Source: Mesorhizobium sp. B2-4-3 (GTDB lineage Bacteria; Pseudomonadota; Alphaproteobacteria; Rhizobiales; Rhizobiaceae). Taken from it: a stretch of DNA of 64,000 nt. The notes beneath the pieces were generated by a model that worked only from the letters and a program-made list of their open reading frames with translations, did not search any database and was not told where the DNA came from. The stretch lies in contig NZ_VFVL01000003.1 of NCBI RefSeq assembly GCF_006442815.1, positions 62,001-126,000 on the forward strand, written 5' to 3'. This document shows positions 16,923 to 25,347 of the stretch, piece after piece. A program made the translations under genes and the position numbers. Numbering within the stretch: position 1 is the stretch's first letter; every line of letters starts with the position of its first letter.

Positions 16923-17234
16923 TCGCGGGCCATTGTCGTGGAGGAAGCGCTGCCAGAAAGGAAGTTGCCTTCACAATCGCGCGACCCTGAGATGGAATGA
17001 ATATTCCACGTTGACAGTATCGTGAAATTATCGTTCCGTATCGACAAGAAGGAGCGGACGCGCCATGTCCTGCCAGGGAGAGCTGGCAGAGCCACCAGAC
17101 GCCGCTTGCATCGACCATGGCGATGCATTATCAAAAAAAGGCATCTGTTTTTTATTGATAAAGTTCTGTTCGGGCCGCGCCTATCCAGACGGAGCTTCCG
17201 CAACCTTCACCAGGCGACCTTAGGGAGGAACCTA
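16923..17234. promoter_or_regulatory. Regulatory region upstream of the ribose-type importer
   Basis: 312 bases without a gene. It contains TTGACA at 17011-17016, a small inverted repeat TGGAAT-gaat-ATTCCA (16993-17008), and a long A/T-rich imperfect palindrome whose outer arms are TTATCAA (17128-17134) and TTGATAA (17155-17161), with A6/T6 runs inside like those of the 15311 site. I could not place a convincing -10 box 16-18 bases after the TTGACA. Confidence 0.5.
17128..17161. promoter_or_regulatory. A/T-rich imperfect palindrome, candidate second operator
   Basis: Outer arms TTATCAA / TTGATAA are separated by 20 bases containing runs of seven A and six T. It resembles the 15311-15339 inverted repeat in having A-run and T-run arms around a short GC-containing centre. 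Position upstream of the importer suggests control by the same regulator. Confidence 0.4.
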
Positions 17235-18230
17235 ATGAAATTCGTGACCAGCCTTCTCAACCGCCGTGCCTTCGTGGCCTTGGCCGCTGCTTCCATGCTT
17301 GCCGGCGCGATGCATTCCGCGCCCGCCTCGGCCGCCGACGTGACCATTCCGATCATCGTCAAGGACACCACGTCCTTCTACTGGCAGATCGTGCTGGCCG
17401 GCGCCCGCAAGGCCGGCAAGGATCTCGGCGTCAACGTGCCGGAGCTCGGCGCCCAGGCCGAAACCGACGTCAACGGCCAGATCTCGATTCTCGAAAACGC
17501 GGTTGCCAGCAGCCCTGCCGCGATCGTCATCTCGCCGACCGAGTTCAAGGCGCTCGGCAAGCCGATCGACGAGGCGGCCTCCAAGGTCAAGGTCATCGGC
17601 ATCGACTCCGGCGCCGACTCCAAGGCCTTCACCTCCTTCCTCACCACCGATAACGTCCAGGGCGGCCGCGTCGCCGCCGACGGCCTCGCCGCCGCCATCG
17701 GCGCCGCCAATGGCGGCAAGGTGGAAGGCAAGGTCGCCCTGATCACGGCGCTTCCCGGCGCCGGCTCGCTCGAGCAGCGCAAGCAAGGCTTCATCGAACA
17801 GATCAAGGCCAAGTATCCGGGCCTCGAGTTGGTCGCCGACAAATATGCCGACGGCCAGGCCACCACGGGCCTCAACATCGCGACCGACCTGATCACCGCC
17901 AACCCGGACCTCAAGGGCATCTTCGCCTCGAACCTGATCATGGCGCAGGGCGTCGGCCAGGCGATCGCCGAGAACAGCCTCGGCGGCAAGATGGCGCTGA
18001 TCGGTTTCGACAGCGACGAGAAGCTGATCAAGTTCTTGAACGACGGCGTCATCTCCGGCCTCGTCGTCCAGGATCCGTACCGGATGGGCTATGACGGCAT
18101 CAAGACCGCCTTGGCCGCCTCCAAGGGCGAGAAGGTCGAGGCCAATGTCGACACCGGCGCGAACCTCGTCACCAAGGACAACATGAAGGATCCGAAGATC
18201 GACGCGCTGCTCAATCCGAAGCTCAACTGA
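17235..18230 (+). CDS. Ribose-type sugar ABC transporter substrate-binding protein
   Basis: 331 residues; ATG at 17235 follows GGGAGGAA. The leader contains NRRAFVALAAA, a possible twin-arginine signal, with cleavage near residue 33 (ASA before ADVTIP). The mature protein is a family-4 periplasmic binding fold (PIIVKDTTSFYWQIVLAGARKAG, VIGIDSGAD, GFDSD), as in ribose, xylose and autoinducer-2 receptors. It feeds the RbsA/RbsC-like proteins encoded next. With uxaA upstream, the ligand may be an acid sugar or a ketose; this is not provable here. Confidence 0.9.
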   Translation: MKFVTSLLNRRAFVALAAASMLAGAMHSAPASAADVTIPIIVKDTTSFYWQIVLAGARKAGKDLGVNVPELGAQAETDVNGQISILENAVASSPAAIVISPTEFKALGKPIDEAASKVKVIGIDSGADSKAFTSFLTTDNVQGGRVAADGLAAAIGAANGGKVEGKVALITALPGAGSLEQRKQGFIEQIKAKYPGLELVADKYADGQATTGLNIATDLITANPDLKGIFASNLIMAQGVGQAIAENSLGGKMALIGFDSDEKLIKFLNDGVISGLVVQDPYRMGYDGIKTALAASKGEKVEANVDTGANLVTKDNMKDPKIDALLNPKLN

Positions 18231-18247
18231 GCAGCGTCGCGACAGTC

Positions 18248-18274
18248 GTTTCCGGGGCCTCGCGCCCCGGAAAC
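18248..18274. terminator. Hairpin after binding-protein gene
   Basis: Perfect 11-bp stem GTTTCCGGGGC / GCCCCGGAAAC with a 5-nt loop, 17 bases after the binding-protein stop and about 110 bases before the ATPase gene. It has no T-tract. It probably stabilises the binding-protein message. Confidence 0.6.
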
Positions 18275-18386
18275 ATCCATCAGGCGATTTGGAAATTCGC
18301 CGGCCTGATTTAGGCTCCGCCTTCAAGATGCGCGCCGGACGCATCGCCGCGTACCCAATGGTTGAGACCAATCTGGGAGGATTGTC

Positions 18387-19940
18387 ATGACGTCGACGGC
18401 GCAGGAACTGCATCCGGCCCCCACGCTGGAACCGGGCAGGACGATCCTCGAGCTCAACGGCCTGGAAAAGCGCTACCCCGGCACGCATGCGCTGAAGCCG
18501 GTGCACCTTGCCTTCAAGGCGGGCGAGATCCACGCCATCGTCGGCGAGAACGGCGCCGGCAAGTCCACCCTCATCAAGCTTCTCACCGGCGTCATGCCGC
18601 GCACTTCCGGCGAGGTGATCTGGGAAGGCAAAACCGAGGCGCTCGCCACACCGTACGAGGCGATGGCGCTCGGCATCAACGCCGTCCACCAGGAGGTGGT
18701 GCTGTGCCGCCATCTCACCGTCGCCGCCAACATGTTCCTCGGCGAGGAGGAGTCCCGCTTCGGCCTGCTGCAGCAGCGCGCCATGGTGAAGGAAGCGCAG
18801 AAGATCATCGACGGGCTGGGCTTCGACCTGCCGGCGCATGTGGTTCTCGGCGACCTCACCATCGGCCAGCAGCAGTTGATCGCCGCTGCCCGCGCCACCG
18901 TGCGCGGCACGAAATTCCTGATCTTCGACGAGCCGACCGCCTACCTCACCCGCAAGGAGGCCGACCAGCTCTTCAAGCTGATCCGCCGCCTGAAGGGCGA
19001 AGGCGTCACCATCATCTATATCAGCCACCGCATGGAGGAAGTGTTCGAGCTCGCCGACCGCGTTTCTGTGCTGCGCGACGGCACTTTGGTCGGCACGCGC
19101 AACATCGCCGAGACCGACGAGGCCGAGCTGGTCAAGCTGATGATCAACCGCTCGATCGAGCAGATCTACCACAAGGAGCATTTCACCCCTGGCGCCACCA
19201 TCGTCGAGACGAAGAACCTCTCGGGCAAAGGCTTCGAGAATGTCTCGGTGACCGTCCGCGCCGGCGAGATCGTCGGCCTCTACGGCCTGATCGGCGCCGG
19301 CCGTAGCGAGTTCGTCACCACGCTTTACGGCCGCCACAGAAAATCTGCGGGCCAGATCCTGTGGCAAGGCAAGGAGGTCCAGGTCAACTCCGAGCACGAC
19401 GCGATCCGGCTCGGCATGGCGCTGGCCCCGGAAAGCCGCCGCGACCAGGGCCTGTGCCTCAATTTGCCCGTCGGCACGAACCTCAACCTGCCGATCTACA
19501 AGCGCATCTCCAGCAACCTTTTGATTTCCGGCGCCAAGGAGAAGGCCGAGGCCGACCGCCAGATCGCCGACCTGCGCATCAAGACGCCGACGCGCCATGC
19601 GCTGGCTTCAAGCCTGTCGGGCGGCAACCAGCAGAAGATCGTCATCGGCAAATGGCTGGCGCATGGCGCCAAGCTGTTCATCTTCGACGAGCCGACGGTG
19701 GGCGTCGATGTCGGCACCAAGGCCGAGATCTACCGCCTGTTCTCGACGCTCTTGTCCAAGGGCGCCGGCATCATCCTGATCTCGTCCTACCTGCCGGAAG
19801 TCTACGAGCTTGCCGACACGCTGCATGTGTTCCGGCGCGGCAAGCTGGTCGCCACGCACGGTTTCCGGACCGCGAGCCACGAGGACATTTTGGGTCAGGC
19901 ACTGGCCGAGAAACAAGAAAAGTCGGGAGGACAGATATGA
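18387..19940 (+). CDS. Ribose-type ABC transporter ATP-binding protein (RbsA/MglA, two NBDs)
   Basis: 517 residues with two ATPase halves. The first has Walker A GENGAGKST (54-62), an LTIGQQQ signature and Walker B LIFDEPTAYL. The second has the expected degenerate Walker A (GLIGAGRSE), signature LSGGNQQK and FIFDEPTVGVD. It drives the ribose-type permease encoded next. Its TGA stop overlaps the permease ATG (ATGA at 19937). Length and motif pattern are normal for the family. Confidence 0.93.
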   Translation: MTSTAQELHPAPTLEPGRTILELNGLEKRYPGTHALKPVHLAFKAGEIHAIVGENGAGKSTLIKLLTGVMPRTSGEVIWEGKTEALATPYEAMALGINAVHQEVVLCRHLTVAANMFLGEEESRFGLLQQRAMVKEAQKIIDGLGFDLPAHVVLGDLTIGQQQLIAAARATVRGTKFLIFDEPTAYLTRKEADQLFKLIRRLKGEGVTIIYISHRMEEVFELADRVSVLRDGTLVGTRNIAETDEAELVKLMINRSIEQIYHKEHFTPGATIVETKNLSGKGFENVSVTVRAGEIVGLYGLIGAGRSEFVTTLYGRHRKSAGQILWQGKEVQVNSEHDAIRLGMALAPESRRDQGLCLNLPVGTNLNLPIYKRISSNLLISGAKEKAEADRQIADLRIKTPTRHALASSLSGGNQQKIVIGKWLAHGAKLFIFDEPTVGVDVGTKAEIYRLFSTLLSKGAGIILISSYLPEVYELADTLHVFRRGKLVATHGFRTASHEDILGQALAEKQEKSGGQI

Positions 19941-20902
19941 GCACCGAGGCGATCCCCGCCGAACGATCCAAGCGCAATTTCAACGCCCTGTTCGGCCTGA
20001 CGCTGCTTGGCCTTCTCCTCCTGATGTGGATCGTGCTGGCTGTCGCCACGCCGTCCTTCGCCACGACCCTCAACATCACCAATCTTCTGCGCCAGGGCTC
20101 GCTGATCGCCATTCTGGCCGTCGGCCAGACCTTCGTCATCATCACCGGCGGCATCGACCTGTCCGTCGGCGCGGTGGTCGGTTTCACCACGGTCATCGTC
20201 GCGCTGTTGATCAATGCCGGCTGGCCGATCTGGGCGGCGGTGCTGGCGACCTTGCTGGTCGGTGTCGCCATCGGCCTCTTCCACGGCTTCGGCATCGTCA
20301 AGATGGGCCTGCCGCCCTTCATCATCACCTTGGCCACCATGACCTCGCTGCGCGGCATCGGCCTTCTGATGACCAACGGCAACTCGATCTCCATCAACAG
20401 CGACCCGTTCCAGGCGTTTTCGCGCGGCTCGCTGCTCGGCATCCCCTATCTATTCTGGATGGTGATCCTGGTCGCCATCCCGTCCTACATCTTCCTGCAC
20501 CACACACGCTGGGGCCGTTACCTGTTCTCGGTCGGCTCCAATGCGGAGGCCGCGCGCCTGTCGGGCGTCAACGTGCCGCGTACCATCTTCATGGCCTACA
20601 TCCTGTCCGGTCTGCTCGCCGCCATCGTCGGCGTGCTGCTGGCCTCGCGCATCGGCATCGGCAACCCGACACAGGGCGACACCTATGAGCTTCAGGCCAT
20701 CGCCTCGTCGGTGATCGGCGGCACCTCGCTGTTCGGCGCCATCGGCTCCGTGCATGGGCCGCTGATCGGCTCCTTCATCCTTTCGACGATCAACAACGGC
20801 GCCAACCTGCTCAACGTCAACACCTTCTGGCAGCGCGTCATCACCGGCCTGCTGATCATCGTCATCGTCTACTTCGACGGCCTGCGCCGTCGCGGCAAAT
20901 GA
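19937..20902 (+). CDS. Ribose-type ABC transporter permease (RbsC family)
   Basis: 321 residues from ATG at 19937. About eight to ten hydrophobic helices and the family motifs FVIITGGIDLSVGAVVGF and SRIGIGNPTQGDTYEL are visible. It is the membrane channel for the preceding binding protein and ATPase. A strong rho-independent terminator follows at 20921. Confidence 0.93.
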   Translation: MSTEAIPAERSKRNFNALFGLTLLGLLLLMWIVLAVATPSFATTLNITNLLRQGSLIAILAVGQTFVIITGGIDLSVGAVVGFTTVIVALLINAGWPIWAAVLATLLVGVAIGLFHGFGIVKMGLPPFIITLATMTSLRGIGLLMTNGNSISINSDPFQAFSRGSLLGIPYLFWMVILVAIPSYIFLHHTRWGRYLFSVGSNAEAARLSGVNVPRTIFMAYILSGLLAAIVGVLLASRIGIGNPTQGDTYELQAIASSVIGGTSLFGAIGSVHGPLIGSFILSTINNGANLLNVNTFWQRVITGLLIIVIVYFDGLRRRGK

Positions 20903-20920
20903 ACGCTCCCTGAACCTTCC

Positions 20921-20955
20921 GCGCCGGCCCGCTCAAGCGAGGCCGGCGCTTTTTG
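20921..20955 (+). terminator. Rho-independent terminator
   Basis: Perfect 9-bp GC stem GCGCCGGCC / GGCCGGCGC followed at once by TTTTT (20950-20954). It lies between the permease stop (20902) and the dehydrogenase start (20969), so it should separate or attenuate expression of the two. Confidence 0.8.
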
Positions 20956-20968
20956 CCTTGGATTGCCC

Positions 20969-21985
20969 ATGAAAGCCGTTGTCTGCCGCTCGCCCGGCGA
21001 GCTTGTCCTCGAAGACCGCGCCGGGCCCGGCGCACCGCCGCCCGGCTGGGCGCGCGTCGCGGTCAGCCATGTCGGCATCTGCGGCACCGACTACCACATC
21101 TTCGAAGGCAAGCACCCATTTCTAGCCTATCCGCGCATCATGGGCCATGAGGTCGCCGGCACGATCGTCGAGAAGGGCGAAGGCGTCGAGATCAGCGTCG
21201 GCGAGCCGGTCGTCATCAACCCCTATCTTTCATGCGGCAAATGCATTGCCTGCCGGCGCGGCAAGCCGAACTGCTGCGTGAAGATCGAGGTGCTGGGCGT
21301 CCACCGCGACGGCGCCATGTGCGACGAGATCCTGGTGCCGGCGCAGAACCTCTACCCGGCGAACGGCCTGTCGCTGGCCGACGCCGCGGCGGTCGAATTC
21401 CTGGCCATCGGCGCGCATGCGGTGCGCCGATCGCTCGGGCTGCCCGGCCAGCGCACGCTGGTCGTCGGCGCCGGACCGATCGGCCTCGGCACGGCGATCT
21501 TCGCGCGCATCGCCGGGCTGGATGTCAGCCTGCTCGACATGAGCGCCGAACGTCTCGGCTTCGCCGAAAAGGAGCTCGGCTTTGCCCCGCTGGACAGTTC
21601 GAAGGCAGCGGCTGCCGACCTGGTCCGACAGGCGACCGGCGGCGAAGGATTCGACCTCGTGTTCGACGCGACCGGCAACACCCAATCCGTGCAGTCGGCC
21701 TTCGCCCATGTCGCGCATGGCGGCACGCTGGTGCTGGTCAGCGTCGTCAAGGACGACATCACCTTCTCCGACCCCGAATTCCACAAGCGCGAGATGATGC
21801 TGATCGGCAGCCGCAACGCGCTGAAGGCCGATTTCGACCATGTCGCAGATTCGATTCGCAACGGCGCCGTGCCGTTGAACAAGCTCGTGACCCATCGAAC
21901 CACGCTTGCCGAGACGCCGCGCGACCTTGCCAGGTGGGCTCATGAGAAGTCGGGGCTGATCAAGGCGGTCATCGAGGTCGGGTGA
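20969..21985 (+). CDS. Zinc-dependent alcohol/polyol dehydrogenase (MDR family)
   Basis: 338 residues from ATG at 20969; a TTG two codons upstream is an alternative. Catalytic zinc ligands Cys38, His60 and Glu61, structural-zinc cysteines 89, 92, 95 and 103, and the NAD motif VVGAGPIGLG are all present. The protein is of the threonine/sorbitol dehydrogenase type that includes L-gulonate and L-galactonate 5-dehydrogenases, so oxidation of an aldonate to a ketouronate upstream of UxaA is plausible. That substrate is inferred from context only. A terminator just 14 bases upstream implies read-through or its own promoter. Confidence 0.88.
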   Translation: MKAVVCRSPGELVLEDRAGPGAPPPGWARVAVSHVGICGTDYHIFEGKHPFLAYPRIMGHEVAGTIVEKGEGVEISVGEPVVINPYLSCGKCIACRRGKPNCCVKIEVLGVHRDGAMCDEILVPAQNLYPANGLSLADAAAVEFLAIGAHAVRRSLGLPGQRTLVVGAGPIGLGTAIFARIAGLDVSLLDMSAERLGFAEKELGFAPLDSSKAAAADLVRQATGGEGFDLVFDATGNTQSVQSAFAHVAHGGTLVLVSVVKDDITFSDPEFHKREMMLIGSRNALKADFDHVADSIRNGAVPLNKLVTHRTTLAETPRDLARWAHEKSGLIKAVIEVG

Positions 21986-22063
21986 GCTATCGATTCGGTG
22001 CCTGACGGGTGCTGGATTTGGCAGAGTGCGCGCCTTTGCGATTAGCCGCAGCGCTTGTTCCTT

Positions 22064-22240
22064 CGTCATCCACGGGCGGAGCAAGGAGCGAAGCGACGCG
22101 CGCAGACCCGAGGATCCATTCCGTGAAGTTGAGGCGTTGCCACGATGCAGAATTCTGCTCCGCAGCACCCTACGATTAAAGTCACGGAATGGATCCTCGG
22201 GTCTACGCTCCGCTTCGCGTCGCTCCGCCCGTGGATGACG
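22064..22240. repeat. 177-bp long inverted-repeat element
   Basis: The left end CGTCATCCACGGGCGGA is mirrored exactly at the right end (22224-22240). The arms continue through a CCCGAGGATCCATTCCGTGA block and its complement, with a small internal hairpin. It looks like a non-autonomous palindromic element of rhizobial intergenic DNA. No ORF or transposase is inside. Confidence 0.8.
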
Positions 22241-22272
22241 ACCGTCTGGGGTTATCGCCTGCGAATGAAGAC

Positions 22273-23019
22273 CTAATCGCCGGCCAAGAGCCTGAGCTCC
22301 ACCCGTTCCGCCGGAAAGCGCGACTCCGCGAACTGGATCGGCTGGCCGTCGAGCGTGACATTCACCGCGACGGTGACCAGCACGATGGCGCCAGGCTGCA
22401 AATCGAGGGCGGCAAGGTCGTCAGCGTCGGCGTGCCGTGCCGACAGCACGGTCGATTGCCGCAGATAATCGTTGATGCCGAAGCGCTTGAGCGATGCGGT
22501 GATCGATCCCGTTTCCGCCATTGCCGCCTCGATGCCGGCGAAGCGTTTGGCGTCGAACCAGGTCGTCGCCCGCGACACCGCATGACCGTCGGCCTCGCCG
22601 CGCGTCTCCAGGCGGATGACGGCCGCGCCCTTGGCGATGCCCAGCGCCTCGGCGATGCGCCGGCCGGCCGGCTCGGTGGACGACGACAAGAGCGCAATAT
22701 GCCGCTCGCTCGTCTGCCCCTGCAGCCCGGTCGAGAAGCGCGTGCGCGCGCCGATCGGATAGGACAGCCGCTTGCGCGACAAGACGAAGGTGCCGCGTCC
22801 CTGCTCGGCCTTCAGCACGCCTTCCTGCACAAGCGCTGCAATGGCGCTGCGCACCGTGTGGCGGTTGACGCCGTAGCGTTCCGCCAACGCGACTTCAGGC
22901 GGCAGCGCGGCATTCTCGGCGAAATCGCCATTGGCGATCGCCTGCAGGATCCGATCGGCGATCTGCCGCCACAGCGATACCCCGTTACGTCTCTCGATGC
23001 TGCTTGCCAGCCCGGTCAT
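22273..23019 (-). CDS. phnF: PhnF-type GntR regulator of phosphonate uptake/degradation
   Basis: 248 residues from ATG at 23019. A GntR winged helix (about 12-80, LAERYGVNRHTVRSAIAAL) is followed by a UTRA ligand-binding domain (about 90-240), the HutC subgroup to which PhnF belongs. It is divergent from phnG. An 8-bp-arm inverted repeat of GntR type lies 27-46 bases before phnG. It likely represses phnGHIJKL until a phosphonate or phosphate-ester ligand is bound. Confidence 0.88.
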   Translation of the reverse strand: MTGLASSIERRNGVSLWRQIADRILQAIANGDFAENAALPPEVALAERYGVNRHTVRSAIAALVQEGVLKAEQGRGTFVLSRKRLSYPIGARTRFSTGLQGQTSERHIALLSSSTEPAGRRIAEALGIAKGAAVIRLETRGEADGHAVSRATTWFDAKRFAGIEAAMAETGSITASLKRFGINDYLRQSTVLSARHADADDLAALDLQPGAIVLVTVAVNVTLDGQPIQFAESRFPAERVELRLLAGD

Positions 23020-23059
23020 TTCCCCGCCCCCAACGTCCTCACCCCAACTTTTGCACCCG

Positions 23060-23077
23060 CTGTCATCCACCCGTCAT
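23060..23077 (+). promoter_or_regulatory. Pho box upstream of phnG
   Basis: CTGTCAT-ccac-CCGTCAT: the first heptamer is a perfect PhoB consensus and the second matches six of seven. TATAAT follows at 23099-23104. It indicates activation by PhoB under phosphate starvation. Confidence 0.75.
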
Positions 23078-23098
23078 GGACTCCCGTTACGAAGTGAG

Positions 23099-23104
23099 TA
23101 TAAT
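23099..23104 (+). promoter_or_regulatory. -10 box of the phnG promoter
   Basis: Exact TATAAT, 21 bases after the Pho box and 9 bases before the inverted repeat. The spacing from the Pho box is about one helical turn longer than in the best-known PhoB promoters. Confidence 0.5.
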
Positions 23105-23112
23105 TTGTATAG

Positions 23113-23132
23113 TTGTCTATATCAATAGACAA
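23113..23132. promoter_or_regulatory. Candidate PhnF operator
   Basis: TTGTCTAT-atca-ATAGACAA, perfect 8-bp arms with the GTCTA/TAGAC core common in HutC/GntR operators. It lies just downstream of the TATAAT, where a bound repressor would block transcription start. Confidence 0.7.
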
Positions 23133-23158
23133 ATTTATGCATGTAACGGAGCGATGCC

Positions 23159-23620
23159 ATGCGAGGACAGGAAGCGCGCGAGCAGGCCGGGCGGAAGGCC
23201 TTGATGGCGACGCTGGCGCATGCCGCGGCCGACGAGATCGCCCGACTGTGGAACGAAGCGGGCCTGCCTTCCGAGGCCGAGCTTTTGCGTGGCCCCGAAA
23301 CCGGACTGGTGACGGTGCGCGGGCGGATCGGCGGCGGCGGCGCGCCGTTCAATGTCGGCGAGGCGACGGTCACCCGCGCCACGGTGCGGCTGCCATCCGG
23401 CCAGGTCGGCCATTCCTATGCGCTCGGCCGCGACAAGGGCAAGGCCAGGCTCACGGCGATCGCCGACGCGCTCTGGCAGGACCCGGCGCATCGCGAGGCG
23501 GTCGAGACGAAGCTCGCGGCGCCCTTGCGTGCGGCGCTCGATGCGGCGCGCGAGACAAAGCGTGTCGAGACGGCGGCCACGAAAGTGGATTTCTTCACCA
23601 TGGTGCGCGGAGAGGACTGA
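23159..23620 (+). CDS. phnG: C-P lyase subunit PhnG
   Basis: 153 residues. The family core RGRIGGGGAPFNVGEATVTR and the SYALGRDKGKARLTAIADAL stretch are clear. PhnG is a subunit of the cytoplasmic PhnGHIJ complex that converts phosphonates to ribose-1-methylphosphonate-type adducts and then cleaves the C-P bond. ATG at 23159 follows a GGAG. It overlaps phnH by one base. It is the first gene under Pho box and PhnF control. Confidence 0.95.
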   Translation: MRGQEAREQAGRKALMATLAHAAADEIARLWNEAGLPSEAELLRGPETGLVTVRGRIGGGGAPFNVGEATVTRATVRLPSGQVGHSYALGRDKGKARLTAIADALWQDPAHREAVETKLAAPLRAALDAARETKRVETAATKVDFFTMVRGED

Positions 23621-24231
23621 TGGACATCGCCACGCAATCGATCGACGGCGGCTTCACCGAGCCGGTTTTCGACGCGCAGACCGTCTTCCGCGCCATCATG
23701 GACGCGATGGCGCGCCCCGGCACCGTCCAGGACCTGCCGCAGATCGCCCGCCCGCCGGCGCCTTTGTCGGCGACGGCAGGTGCCGTGGCGCTGGCGCTCT
23801 GCGACAACGATACGCCAATCTGGCTCGATCCGCCCTTGCAGGCGGACGCCTCGGTCAAGGCCTGGCTCGGCTTCCACACCGGCGCGCCCTTGGCCAACAC
23901 CCCGGCCGACGCGCATTTCGCCTTGATCGCCAATCCCAGGGAGATGGCGGCGCTCGACGGTTTTGCGCAGGGCACGCAAGAATATCCCGATCGCTCGACG
24001 ACGCTGATCCTCTTGGTCGACGACCTCGCCTCAGGCCCCTCGCTGCTGCTCGAAGGTCCTGGGATCGAAAAGACGTCGATGATCGCGCCCCCAGGCATGC
24101 CGCGCCATTTCGTCGAGCAGTGGAAGCAGAACAACCAGCGTTTCCCGCGCGGCGTCGACATCATCCTGGCCGCGCCCGGCAGCCTCGCCTGCCTGCCGCG
24201 CACCACCCGCATCAAATCGATGGAGGCATGA
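23620..24231 (+). CDS. phnH: C-P lyase subunit PhnH
   Basis: 203 residues. The family opening GGFTEPVFDAQTVFRAIMDA, the MARPG element and the PGI region are recognisable. PhnH joins the PhnGHI core complex. Its start overlaps the phnG stop (TGATG), and phnI begins just after its own stop. Confidence 0.95.
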   Translation: MDIATQSIDGGFTEPVFDAQTVFRAIMDAMARPGTVQDLPQIARPPAPLSATAGAVALALCDNDTPIWLDPPLQADASVKAWLGFHTGAPLANTPADAHFALIANPREMAALDGFAQGTQEYPDRSTTLILLVDDLASGPSLLLEGPGIEKTSMIAPPGMPRHFVEQWKQNNQRFPRGVDIILAAPGSLACLPRTTRIKSMEA

Positions 24232-24232
24232 C

Positions 24233-25345
24233 ATGTATGTCGCGGTGAAAGGCGGCGAAGCCGCCATTGCCAATGCGCACCGCCTGCTTGCCGACCGCCG
24301 CCGCGGCGACCGATCGGTGCCGGCGCTGCGCCTCGACCAGATCGTCGAGCAGCTGGCGCTCGGCGTCGACCGGGTGATGAGCGAAGGCTCGCTCTATGAC
24401 CGCGAGCTTGCGGCTCTCGCCGTCGTCCAGGCGCGCGGCGATATGATCGAGGCGATCTTCCTGGTGCGCGCCTACCGCACCACGTTGCCGCGCTTCGGCT
24501 ACACCAATCCGGTCGATACCGGCGCGATGCGGCTCGAGCGGCGCGTCTCGGCCACCTACAAGGACCTGCCCGGCGGCCAGGTGCTCGGCCCGACCTTCGA
24601 CTATACCCACCGCCTGCTCGATCCCGAGCTTGCCGCCGGCGCCGAGGTCGAGACGCCGGCGCAGCGCCCGGTCGAGCCGGAGGCCATGCCGCGTGTTTCG
24701 GCGATCCTTGCCCACGAAGGCCTGATCGAGGCCGACGGCGAAATGCCGCTGGACCACGTGCCCGGCGACATCACGCGCGAGCCGCTGGAATTCCCGATGG
24801 CGCGCGACATCCGCCTGCAGGCGCTGTCGCGCGGCGACGAAGGCTTTTTGCTGGCGCTCGGCTATTCGACGCAGCGCGGCTATGCCCGCAATCACCCCTT
24901 TGTCGGCGAGATACGTATCGGGGAGGTCGAGCTTGAACTCGACGTGCCGGAGCTGCCCTTCGCCGTGCCGCTCGGCTCGATCCGCGTCACCGAATGCCAG
25001 ATGGTCAACCAGTTCAAGGGCTCGGCCAAGGCGCCGCCGCAGTTCACCCGCGGCTACGGCCTGGTCTTCGGCCAGAGCGAGCGCAAGGCGATGGCGATGG
25101 CGCTATGCGACCGGGCGCTACGCGCGAGCGAGCTTGGCGAGGATGTCGTCGCCGCCGCGCAAGACGAGGAGTTCGTTATCTCGCATTCCGACAATGTGCA
25201 GGCGACCGGCTTCGTCGAGCATCTGAAGCTGCCGCATTATGTCGACTTCCAGGCCGAACTCGGCCTAGTTCGCCGCATGCGCGCCGAATACGAAGCCCGT
25301 GAAAATCCCGGCAAGTCGGAAGAGAAGCGGGAGGCTGCCGAATGA
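24233..25345 (+). CDS. phnI: C-P lyase subunit PhnI
   Basis: 370 residues, typical length. The motif order YVAVKGGEAAI, SEGSLYDRELAALA, GYTNPVDTGAMRLERRVSAT, FDYTHRLLD and GYSTQRGYARNHPFVGEIR is that of PhnI. In the pathway PhnI, with PhnG, H and L, catalyses displacement of adenine from ATP by the phosphonate. A 253-base spacer follows before phnJ, unlike the tight joins elsewhere in the operon. Confidence 0.96.
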   Translation: MYVAVKGGEAAIANAHRLLADRRRGDRSVPALRLDQIVEQLALGVDRVMSEGSLYDRELAALAVVQARGDMIEAIFLVRAYRTTLPRFGYTNPVDTGAMRLERRVSATYKDLPGGQVLGPTFDYTHRLLDPELAAGAEVETPAQRPVEPEAMPRVSAILAHEGLIEADGEMPLDHVPGDITREPLEFPMARDIRLQALSRGDEGFLLALGYSTQRGYARNHPFVGEIRIGEVELELDVPELPFAVPLGSIRVTECQMVNQFKGSAKAPPQFTRGYGLVFGQSERKAMAMALCDRALRASELGEDVVAAAQDEEFVISHSDNVQATGFVEHLKLPHYVDFQAELGLVRRMRAEYEARENPGKSEEKREAAE

Positions 25346-25347
25346 TT

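Noticed and set aside
17011-17040. Complete sigma-70 promoter with TTGACA
   Set aside because: The -35 is perfect but no acceptable -10 hexamer occurs 16-18 bases downstream.
17232-19598. A 788-codon open frame on the minus strand opposite the ribose-type importer genes
   Set aside because: It lies antisense to two clear transporter genes; its composition (Asp, Leu, Gly, Arg, His repeats) is the mirror of high-GC codon use and no family is recognisable.
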